From assembly GCF_028023675.1 (NCBI RefSeq), contig NZ_JAQIOZ010000021.1:23685-87684 (forward strand): a stretch of 64,000 bases of DNA. Reading direction: 5' to 3'. Every line of letters starts with the position of its first letter. The first letter of the stretch is position 1. This DNA comes from Primorskyibacter aestuariivivens. Lineage in GTDB: Bacteria > Pseudomonadota > Alphaproteobacteria > Rhodobacterales > Rhodobacteraceae. A program made the translations under genes and the position numbers. The notes beneath the pieces are model-generated. The model did no database searches. It saw only the letters and a list, made by a program, of their open reading frames with translations, and was not told the DNA's origin. Below are positions 42,481 to 49,619 of this stretch, one piece after another.

Positions 42481-42531
42481 CGACGCACAACGGGGTGCGT
42501 TGAACCGAATTCTCCCACTGACAGGGAATTT
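42481..42531 (+). promoter_or_regulatory. ANTAR-type two-hairpin RNA element (NasT target)
   Basis: Hairpin 1: CGACGCAC (42481-42488) pairs with GTGCGTTG (42495-42502), enclosing the hexaloop AACGGG, which has A at position 1 and G at position 4 as NasT/EutV targets require. Hairpin 2: GAATT-(CT)-CCC (42507-42516) pairs with GGG-AATTT (42524-42531), enclosing ACTGACA, again A1 and G4 but in a seven-base loop (or a hexaloop with a mismatched closing pair). Four bases separate the hairpins. The terminator begins six bases after the element. Confidence 0.75.
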
Positions 42532-42537
42532 CTGAGC

Positions 42538-42590
42538 AAGGCCGCTCGCGCACCGCTGAAGATTCAGCGGTCTGTGCAGTGGCCTTTTTT
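42538..42590 (+). terminator. Conditional terminator in the nas leader
   Basis: AAGGCCGCT (42538-42546) pairs with AGTGGCCTT (42578-42586), with an inner hairpin ACCGCTG/CAGCGGT (42552-42558, 42565-42571), followed by TTTTTT. It stands 44 bases before the nrtA start and would block the operon unless NasT binds the upstream hairpins. Confidence 0.85.
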
Positions 42591-42634
42591 GCGTTTGCCC
42601 GGTCCCTCCCCCGGGCGCATCGAAAGGAAAGACG

Positions 42635-44002
42635 ATGAAAAAGCTTCTTCTTGGCCTCGCCGCCTCAACCGCGCTGGTGAGCCCCGCCTTTGCTGAGTTG
42701 CTTGAGCTGGAAAAAGACGAGCTGACCTTTGGCTTTATCAAGCTGACGGATATGGCCCCGCTCGCCGTGGCTTATGAAAAAGGCTATTTCCTTGACGAGG
42801 GCCTGTTCGTCACGCTTGAGGCGCAGGCCAACTGGAAAGTGCTGCTCGATGGCGTGATCGACGGCCAGTTGGACGGCGCGCATATGCTGGCCGGTCAGCC
42901 GCTGGCCGCGACCATCGGCTTTGGTACCGAGGCGCATATCATCACGCCGTTTTCCATGGACCTGAACGGCAACGGTATCACCGTGTCGAACGAGGTCTGG
43001 GAGAAGATGCTGCCGCATATCCCGAAAATGGAGGATGGCCGCCCGCAACATCCGATCAGCGCCGAGGCTTTGGCCCCGGTGGTCGAAGAGTTCAGGAACG
43101 AAGGCAAGCCGTTTAACATGGGCATGGTCTTTCCGGTCTCGACCCACAATTACGAGCTGCGCTACTGGCTGGCCGCCGGCGGTCTGCATCCGGGCTATTA
43201 CAGCCCCGAAAACATCTCGGGCCAGATCGGCGCCGATGTCTTCCTGTCTGTGACCCCGCCACCGCAGATGCCTGCCACGCTCGAGGCCGGTACAATCCAC
43301 GGCTATTGCGTGGGCGAGCCGTGGAACCAGCAGGCGGTGTTCAAAGGCATCGGCGTACCTGTCATCACGGATTACCAACTTTGGAAGAACAACCCTGAGA
43401 AGGTGTTTGGCATCACCGCCGAGTTTGCCCAGGAATATCCCAACACCACGCTGGCCGTGACCAAGGCGCTGATCCGCGCGGCCATGTGGCTGGACGAGAA
43501 CGAGAATGCCAACCGCCCCGAAGCGGTCGAAATCCTTTCGCGGGCCGAATATGTCGGTGCGGATTACGACGTGATCGCCAACTCCATGACCGGGTTCTTT
43601 GAATTCGAGAAGGGCGACAAGCGCGACATTCCCGATTTCAACGTCTTCTTCCGCTACAATGCGACCTACCCGTTCTATTCGGACGCGGTGTGGTACCTCA
43701 CCCAGATGCGTCGCTGGGGCCAGATTGCCGAACCCAAGTCCGACAGCTGGTATGACGAGGTCGCCAAGTCGGTCTACAAGCCCGAGATCTATCTCGAAGC
43801 CGCGCGGCTTCTGGTCGAGGAAGGGCTGGCCGATGAGGCCGATTTCCCCTGGGACAGCGACGGTTACAAGGCACCGACCCCGGCCGCCGATATCATCGAC
43901 GGCATCCCCTATGACGGCCGCGCGCCCAACGCCTATCTCGAAAGCCTGCCGATCGGGCTGAAGGCCGAGCAACGCGTCGTCGGCACCGAAGTCGAAGGCT
44001 GA
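42635..44002 (+). CDS. nrtA: Nitrate ABC transporter substrate-binding protein
   Basis: A 455-residue receptor with a signal peptide ([20 protein letters not shown]) and the NrtA fold: [20 protein letters not shown] at residues 30-50, [13 protein letters not shown] near 85, [20 protein letters not shown] near 160, and [15 protein letters not shown] near 222. These residues bind nitrate or nitrite in the family. The gene is the first of the uptake and reduction operon, under the NasT-controlled leader. The same family gave rise to the cytoplasmic sensor NasS encoded just upstream. Confidence 0.93.
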   Translation: MKKLLLGLAASTALVSPAFAELLELEKDELTFGFIKLTDMAPLAVAYEKGYFLDEGLFVTLEAQANWKVLLDGVIDGQLDGAHMLAGQPLAATIGFGTEAHIITPFSMDLNGNGITVSNEVWEKMLPHIPKMEDGRPQHPISAEALAPVVEEFRNEGKPFNMGMVFPVSTHNYELRYWLAAGGLHPGYYSPENISGQIGADVFLSVTPPPQMPATLEAGTIHGYCVGEPWNQQAVFKGIGVPVITDYQLWKNNPEKVFGITAEFAQEYPNTTLAVTKALIRAAMWLDENENANRPEAVEILSRAEYVGADYDVIANSMTGFFEFEKGDKRDIPDFNVFFRYNATYPFYSDAVWYLTQMRRWGQIAEPKSDSWYDEVAKSVYKPEIYLEAARLLVEEGLADEADFPWDSDGYKAPTPAADIIDGIPYDGRAPNAYLESLPIGLKAEQRVVGTEVEG

Positions 44003-44093
44003 AACAGCGGTGCGCCGTCAAGGCGCACCCTACGCCCCCCTTGGGTGCGCAGTCATCGCGCACCGGCCCCCACGAAGACGAGGACTTGTTCCC

Positions 44094-45170
44094 ATGACAA
44101 CCGTCGATCCCGACTTTTCCGCCAGTGCAGACCGCGAAGCGCGGCGTGCGCGGCTCTTCACCCGCATCAATGCCGCTGACAAATGGTTTCAGGTTCTGGG
44201 CCTGTCATGGCTCACCCCGATCCTGCGGGCCAGCGCCGGTGACAATCCGCGCGCACAGATGAAAGAAATCTGGCGCCTGCTGGCCGTTCCGCTTCTGGCC
44301 ATCGCCGCGTTCCTCATGCTCTGGGGCGTTCTTGCTCCCAAGGTGCAGACCTCGCTTGGTGCCGTGCCCGGCCCGGCACAAGTCTGGGAAGAGGCGGTGA
44401 ACCTGCATGAGGATGCACAGGCCAAGGCCGCCAAGAAGGCCGATTTTGAGGCCAAGGTCGCCCAACTCAACGAACACCTGATCTCGCAGGGCCGCGAGCC
44501 GAAAGAACGGGCCTATACCGGCGCGCCCACTTATTACGAACAGATCTGGACCTCAATCCAGACCGTGTTCTTCGGCTTCCTTCTGGCCACCGTGGTTGCC
44601 GTGCCGCTGGGCATTCTGGCGGGGTTGTCGCCCACCGCAAATGCCGGTCTGAACCCGCTGATCCAGATCTTCAAACCGGTCTCGCCGCTGGCGTGGCTGC
44701 CCATCGTCACCATGATCGTCTCGGCTCTGGCCGCGACCGAGGGCGGGCTGTTCCCGAAAAGCTTCATCATCTCTGCCGTCACCGTGACGCTCTGTTCGCT
44801 CTGGCCGACGCTGATCAACACCGCACTGGGTGTGGCGAGCATCGACAAGGATCTGGTGAACGTCTCCAAGGTGCTGAAAATGAACACCTGGACCAAGATC
44901 ACCAAGCTGGTTCTGCCCTCGGCCCTTCCGCTGATCTTCACCGGGCTGCGCCTGAGCCTCGGTGTGGGCTGGATGGTGCTGATTGCGGCGGAAATGCTGG
45001 CGCAGAACCCGGGTCTTGGCAAATTCGTCTGGGACGAGTTCCAGAACGGATCAAGCTCCAGCCTCGCCAAGATCATGGTCGCGGTGCTGACCATCGGCAT
45101 CATCGGCTTCCTGCTGGACCGGGTGATGTACGCGTTGCAGTCGCTTTTCACCTTCACGAATAACCGGTGA
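44094..45170 (+). CDS. nrtB: Nitrate ABC transporter permease
   Basis: A 358-residue inner-membrane permease of the NrtB/SsuC/TauC family. One membrane segment is near residue 60, followed by a hydrophilic stretch, and the permease domain with five or six segments starts near residue 150. The EAA-like loop near the C-terminal half (VSKVLKMNTWTKITKLVLPS, then ALPLIFTGLRLSLGVGW) contacts the ATPase. The start is the ATG at 44094, since frames further upstream run into the leader sequence between nrtA and nrtB. It is followed directly by the tandem ATPase gene. Confidence 0.92.
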   Translation: MTTVDPDFSASADREARRARLFTRINAADKWFQVLGLSWLTPILRASAGDNPRAQMKEIWRLLAVPLLAIAAFLMLWGVLAPKVQTSLGAVPGPAQVWEEAVNLHEDAQAKAAKKADFEAKVAQLNEHLISQGREPKERAYTGAPTYYEQIWTSIQTVFFGFLLATVVAVPLGILAGLSPTANAGLNPLIQIFKPVSPLAWLPIVTMIVSALAATEGGLFPKSFIISAVTVTLCSLWPTLINTALGVASIDKDLVNVSKVLKMNTWTKITKLVLPSALPLIFTGLRLSLGVGWMVLIAAEMLAQNPGLGKFVWDEFQNGSSSSLAKIMVAVLTIGIIGFLLDRVMYALQSLFTFTNNR

Positions 45171-45175
45171 GCAAA

Positions 45176-46855
45176 ATGGGTATTCTTACGCTAGAAAACG
45201 TCTCGCAAAGTTTCGGCACCGGCCTGCATGCCACCCATGTGCTGAAGGACATCAACCTTGAGGTTCAGGAGGGCGAGTTCCTTGTCCTGCTGGGCTTTTC
45301 CGGCACCGGCAAGACGACGCTGATCAACCTGATGGCGGGGCTGGAACGCCCGACCAAGGGCAGCGTCACGTTCAAAGGGAAGCCGATCACCGAGCCCAGC
45401 CCCGAGCGCGGCGTGATCTTCCAGAGCTACTCGCTGATGCCCTGGCTGACCGTCAATGGAAATGTCGGGCTTGCCGTGGACACGGTCTTTCCCGGCCTGA
45501 GCAAGGCCGAGAAGGCCGAAAAGGTCGCGCATTACGTGAACATGGTGGGGCTGAGCCATGCTGCCACCCGTCGCCCGGCGGAACTGTCGGGCGGCATGCG
45601 CCAGCGGGTGAACGTGGCCCGCGCCCTTGCGATGAACCCCGAAATGCTGCTGCTGGATGAACCGCTCTCGGCGCTCGACGCGCTGACCCGGGCCAATCTG
45701 GCCGATGAGATCGAACATATCTGGGAAGCGGACAAGAAGACCTGTGTGCTGATCACCAATGATGTGGACGAGGCCATCATCCTTGCCGACCGGATCATCG
45801 CGATGAATCCCGATGGCACGCTGGGCGAGGAGTTCAAGGTGAGCATCCCGCGCCCGCGTGACCGGAGCAGCATGAACACCAATGAGACGTTCAAACAGCT
45901 CCGCGCCGATGTCACCAAATACCTGATGGATGTGGGCATCGAGGCCAAGGTCGAAGGCGCGCGGCTCCTCCCGGACGTGACGCCGATCCATGGCCTTCCT
46001 GCGGCGGTCAAAGATGCCCAGAAAGGCATGATCGACAACCGGTTCCTTGATTTCTCGCAACTGCACAAGATCTACCCCACGCCCAAGGGGCCGCTTACCG
46101 TGGTCGAGGATTTTGACCTCAAGATCGACCGGGGCGAATTCATCTCGCTGATCGGCCATTCGGGTTGTGGCAAATCCACGGTGCTGACCATGGCCGCGGG
46201 CCTCAACCCGATCTCCAAGGGTGCGATCAAGCTGGACGGTCGCCACGTTGAGGGTGCCGACCCCGAACGCGCCGTTGTGTTCCAGTCGCCGAACCTGTTC
46301 CCGTGGCTGAGCGCGCGGGAAAACTGCGCCATCGGGGTGGACAAGGTGTATCCCAAGGCAAGCCAAGCCGAGCGTCAGGATGTGGTGGAGTATTACCTGG
46401 AGCGGGTCGGTCTCGCCGATGCGATGGACAAGCCCGCCTGTGACATGTCGAACGGCATGCAGCAAAGGGTAGGCATCGCCCGCGCCTTTGCGCTCTCGCC
46501 CAAGCTGCTGCTGCTCGACGAACCCTTCGGCATGCTCGACAGCCTGACGCGCTGGGAGTTGCAGGAAGTGCTCATGGAGGTCTGGTCGCGCACCAAGGTC
46601 ACTGCGATCTGCGTCACCCATGACGTGGACGAGGCGATCCTGCTGGCCGATCGCGTGGTGATGATGACCAACGGACCGCAGGCCACGATCGGCAAGATCA
46701 CCGAGGTCGACCTGCCCCGCCCGCGCACCCGCAAGGCGCTTTTGCAGCACCCCGATTACTACGCCTACCGGCAGGAAGTGCTCGATTTTCTTGAAGAATA
46801 CGAACACGGCGCCAAGCCAAAACCCAAGGCCCCCAAGGCCATGGCCGCGGAGTGA
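45176..46855 (+). CDS. Nitrate ABC transporter, two fused ATP-binding domains
   Basis: A 559-residue protein with two NrtD-type ATPase domains joined by a linker. Domain 1: Walker A GFSGTGKTT near residue 39, signature LSGGMRQR near 137, Walker B LLLDEPLSALD, but the switch-loop His is Asn (LITNDVDEA near 194). Domain 2: Walker A GHSGCGKST near 327, altered signature MSNGMQQR near 423, Walker B LLLDEPFGMLD, intact CVTHDVDEA near 479. In a closed sandwich one ATP site would have both changes and the other would be canonical. In cyanobacteria NrtC joins one ATPase to a receptor-like domain and NrtD is separate; here there are two ATPases and no receptor-like part. ATG at 45176 preferred to GTG at 45167. 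Confidence 0.92.
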   Translation: MGILTLENVSQSFGTGLHATHVLKDINLEVQEGEFLVLLGFSGTGKTTLINLMAGLERPTKGSVTFKGKPITEPSPERGVIFQSYSLMPWLTVNGNVGLAVDTVFPGLSKAEKAEKVAHYVNMVGLSHAATRRPAELSGGMRQRVNVARALAMNPEMLLLDEPLSALDALTRANLADEIEHIWEADKKTCVLITNDVDEAIILADRIIAMNPDGTLGEEFKVSIPRPRDRSSMNTNETFKQLRADVTKYLMDVGIEAKVEGARLLPDVTPIHGLPAAVKDAQKGMIDNRFLDFSQLHKIYPTPKGPLTVVEDFDLKIDRGEFISLIGHSGCGKSTVLTMAAGLNPISKGAIKLDGRHVEGADPERAVVFQSPNLFPWLSARENCAIGVDKVYPKASQAERQDVVEYYLERVGLADAMDKPACDMSNGMQQRVGIARAFALSPKLLLLDEPFGMLDSLTRWELQEVLMEVWSRTKVTAICVTHDVDEAILLADRVVMMTNGPQATIGKITEVDLPRPRTRKALLQHPDYYAYRQEVLDFLEEYEHGAKPKPKAPKAMAAE

Positions 46856-46860
46856 AAGAC

Positions 46861-49293
46861 ATGACCCAGAAACTCGTCATCATTGGGGCCGGCATGGCCT
46901 CGGGCCGGGTGATCGAAACACTCGTTGAGACCGCCCCGGACGCTTTTGACATCACGCTGTTCAATGCCGAGCCGCGTGGCAATTACAACCGCATCATGCT
47001 CTCGCCTGTGCTGTCCGGGGAAAAGACCTATGAAGAGATCGTCACCCATGACGACGGCTGGTATGCGCAGCATGGCGTGACCTGTCGGTTTGGCGAACAT
47101 GTGGTGGGCATCGACCGGACCCGCAAGGTGGTCATCGGTCAGAACGGCGAAGCGCCCTATGACAGGCTGATCATCGGCACCGGCTCGGCCCCCTTCATCA
47201 TCCCCATTCCGGGCAAGGACCTGCCTGGCGTCATCACCTATCGCGATCTGGACGACACCAACGCCATGATCGACGCCGCGCAAAAGGGCGGCAAGGCGGT
47301 GGTGATCGGCGGCGGACTGCTCGGGCTTGAGGCCGCGGCAGGGCTGGCAGAGCGCGGGATGGAGGTCACGGTGGTTCACCTGATGGGCCACCTGATGGAG
47401 CGGCAACTGGACGAGGCCGCCGGATACCTTTTGCGCCGCGATCTGGAAAAGCGCGGCATCACGATCAAGACGCAGGCCTCAACCAAGGCTATCCTGGGCG
47501 AAGACAAGGCCGAGGCGGTGCTTCTGGAGGACGGCGAAACGCTGGGCGCGGATCTTGTGGTCATGGCGGTGGGCATCCGGCCAGAAACCCGTCTTGCCAC
47601 CGATGCGGGGCTGACCGTCGCCCGGGGGATCGAGGTGACTGCGCAGATGCAGACCTCGGACCCGGATATCTACGCCGTGGGCGAATGCGTGGAGTTCGAC
47701 GGCCATCTCTTTGGCCTCGTCGCTCCGCTTTATGATCAGGCCAAGGTGCTGGCTCATACACTGACCGGCGAAACCGACGCATTTGTCGTCAGGGATATCG
47801 CCACCAAGCTCAAGGTCACCGGCTGCGATCTGTTTTCGGCCGGGGATTTCACTGAGGCACCGGGCCGCGAGGACATCGTGTTCCGCGACCCCGCCCGGGG
47901 CGTCTACAAAAGGCTCGTGATCGAAGGCGACCGGCTGGTCGGCGCGGTAATGTATGGCGACACCGCCGACGGCAACTGGTTCTTTGGCCTGATCAAGGAC
48001 GGAACCGAGATCGACGAGATGCGCGATACGCTGATCTTTGGTCCCGCCTATCAGGGAGGTGACCAGGCGGACCCTCTCTCAGCCGTTGCAGCCTTGCCGC
48101 GTGATGCGGAGATCTGTGGCTGTAACGGCATTTGCAAGGGCACCATCGTGGACGCCATCGAGGGCGGCGCAACCGATCTGGGGGCGGTCAAGGCGCAGAC
48201 CAAGGCCAGCGCCTCTTGCGGCACCTGCACCGGGCTGGTGGAGCAGCTTCTGCAGGTCACGCTGGGCGACGGGTTTGAACTGCCCACGGCGCAACCCATT
48301 TGCGGCTGCTGCGATCTCACCCACGAAGACGTGCGTCGGCTGATCAAGTCGCAGGAGCTGAAATCGCAGGAGGCTGTCTGGCAAGAGCTGGGCTGGAAGA
48401 CGCGCAATGGTTGCCATGTCTGCCGCCCGGCGGTGAATTTCTACCTTCTGGCGGACTGGCCGCTTGAGTACCAGGACGATCCGCAAAGCCGGTTCGTCAA
48501 CGAACGCAAACACGCCAATATCCAGAAGGACGGCACCTTTTCGGTCGTGCCGCGCATGTGGGGCGGGATCACCAATCCAGATGAACTGCGCGCCATCGCC
48601 GATGCTGCCGACAAATACAACGTGCCCACCGTCAAGGTCACCGGCGGGCAGCGCATCGACCTTTTGGGCGTCAAGGGCGAGGACCTGCCCTTTATCTGGG
48701 CGGATCTGAACAAGGCCGGTCTGGTCTCGGGCCATGCCTATTCCAAAGGGCTGCGCACGGTGAAAACCTGTGTCGGCACCGATCATTGCCGTTTTGGCAC
48801 GCAGGACAGCACCAGGCTTGGCATCAAGCTGGAACAGGCGCTCTGGGGGTCCTGGACGCCGCACAAGGTCAAGCTGGCGGTGTCGGGCTGTCCGCGCAAC
48901 TGCGCCGAGGCGACCTGCAAGGATGTGGGCATCATCTGTGTCGACAGCGGCTATCAGGTCAGCGTCGGCGGCGCGGCAGGCATGGACGTGAAAGAGACCG
49001 AACGGCTGATCGACGTGCCCACCGAGGCAGAAGCGATCGAGGTCACCGTCGCCTTTGTCCAGCTTTACCGCGAAAACGCCAAATATCTCGACCGGCCCTA
49101 CAAGTGGCTGGGCAAGGTGGGGCTCGACTGGATGAAAGAGCGCATCATGGATGCAAACGAACGCGCCCGGCTGATCGAAGCCTTCGAGCTTTCCCAATCC
49201 ATCTATCGCAAGGATCCCTGGGCCGAGCACGCGCAGGAGCGCGCGGCAAGCTATGCGCCGCTGGCGGATCTGACACTGGAGGCCGCAGAATGA
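46861..49293 (+). CDS. nirB: Assimilatory nitrite reductase [NAD(P)H] large subunit
   Basis: An 810-residue NirB that reduces nitrite to ammonium. Residues 1-300 are the FAD and NAD(P)H-binding domain (VIIGAGMASGRVIETL at the start, VIGGGLLGLEAAAGLAERG near 150). Two BFD-like [2Fe-2S] domains follow: CGCNGICKG with CGTC near 418-455, and ICGCCDLT with CHVCRP near 480-525. The C-terminal sirohaem/4Fe-4S domain has TCVGTDHCRFG near 637 and SGCPRNCAEATC near 676, giving the four cluster cysteines. The ATG at 46861 with GGAG upstream is preferred to an overlapping GTG nine bases before. nirD overlaps its 3' end. Confidence 0.96.
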   Translation: MTQKLVIIGAGMASGRVIETLVETAPDAFDITLFNAEPRGNYNRIMLSPVLSGEKTYEEIVTHDDGWYAQHGVTCRFGEHVVGIDRTRKVVIGQNGEAPYDRLIIGTGSAPFIIPIPGKDLPGVITYRDLDDTNAMIDAAQKGGKAVVIGGGLLGLEAAAGLAERGMEVTVVHLMGHLMERQLDEAAGYLLRRDLEKRGITIKTQASTKAILGEDKAEAVLLEDGETLGADLVVMAVGIRPETRLATDAGLTVARGIEVTAQMQTSDPDIYAVGECVEFDGHLFGLVAPLYDQAKVLAHTLTGETDAFVVRDIATKLKVTGCDLFSAGDFTEAPGREDIVFRDPARGVYKRLVIEGDRLVGAVMYGDTADGNWFFGLIKDGTEIDEMRDTLIFGPAYQGGDQADPLSAVAALPRDAEICGCNGICKGTIVDAIEGGATDLGAVKAQTKASASCGTCTGLVEQLLQVTLGDGFELPTAQPICGCCDLTHEDVRRLIKSQELKSQEAVWQELGWKTRNGCHVCRPAVNFYLLADWPLEYQDDPQSRFVNERKHANIQKDGTFSVVPRMWGGITNPDELRAIADAADKYNVPTVKVTGGQRIDLLGVKGEDLPFIWADLNKAGLVSGHAYSKGLRTVKTCVGTDHCRFGTQDSTRLGIKLEQALWGSWTPHKVKLAVSGCPRNCAEATCKDVGIICVDSGYQVSVGGAAGMDVKETERLIDVPTEAEAIEVTVAFVQLYRENAKYLDRPYKWLGKVGLDWMKERIMDANERARLIEAFELSQSIYRKDPWAEHAQERAASYAPLADLTLEAAE

Positions 49294-49619
49294 GCTGGAT
49301 CGACATCGGACATATTGACGACATCCCCCTGCGCGGCGCGCGAGTGGTGAAAACGCCGGTGGGTTGTGTGGCGCTGTTCCGCACGGCGGAAGCCGAGATT
49401 TTTGCCGCCTCCAATACCTGTCCGCACAAGGGCGGGCCGCTGACCGACGGGATCGTGCATGGCCAATCGGTGACTTGCCCGCTGCACAATTGGGTGTTTG
49501 ATCTCAATACCGGCCAGGCACAGGGCGAGGATGGCCGCATCGCCACCTATCCGGTGCGATTGGAGGGCGCGCGTATCCTGCTTGATGGCGAGGCGGTCGG
49601 CAAACGGAGTGCCGCGTGA
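49290..49619 (+). CDS. nirD: Nitrite reductase small subunit
   Basis: A 109-residue Rieske-fold subunit of the NirBD enzyme. The two Rieske motifs are present: CPHKGG near residue 43 and CPLHNW near residue 62, with both cysteines and both histidines, so it may bind a [2Fe-2S] centre; many NirD proteins have lost these ligands. The start overlaps the nirB stop (ATGA) and the stop overlaps the nasA start (TGATG). It was found by following the nirB reading end, as its frame continues an open frame on the nirB side. Confidence 0.93.
   Translation: MSWIDIGHIDDIPLRGARVVKTPVGCVALFRTAEAEIFAASNTCPHKGGPLTDGIVHGQSVTCPLHNWVFDLNTGQAQGEDGRIATYPVRLEGARILLDGEAVGKRSAA

Larger units (their letters stand above)
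42371..42634 (+). other. Leader region of the nitrate assimilation operon
   Basis: The 264 bases between nasS and nrtA contain no gene. The right half holds, in order, two hairpins that fit the ANTAR target pattern, a long terminator, and the nrtA ribosome-binding site AAGGA before the ATG at 42635. The left half (42371-42480) should hold the promoter; I see no clear sigma54 (GG-N10-GC with flanks) or sigma70 pair. Confidence 0.6.

Noticed and set aside
45191..46807. 538-codon frame opposite the nitrate ATPase gene
   Set aside because: Antisense shadow of a gene with intact Walker and signature motifs.
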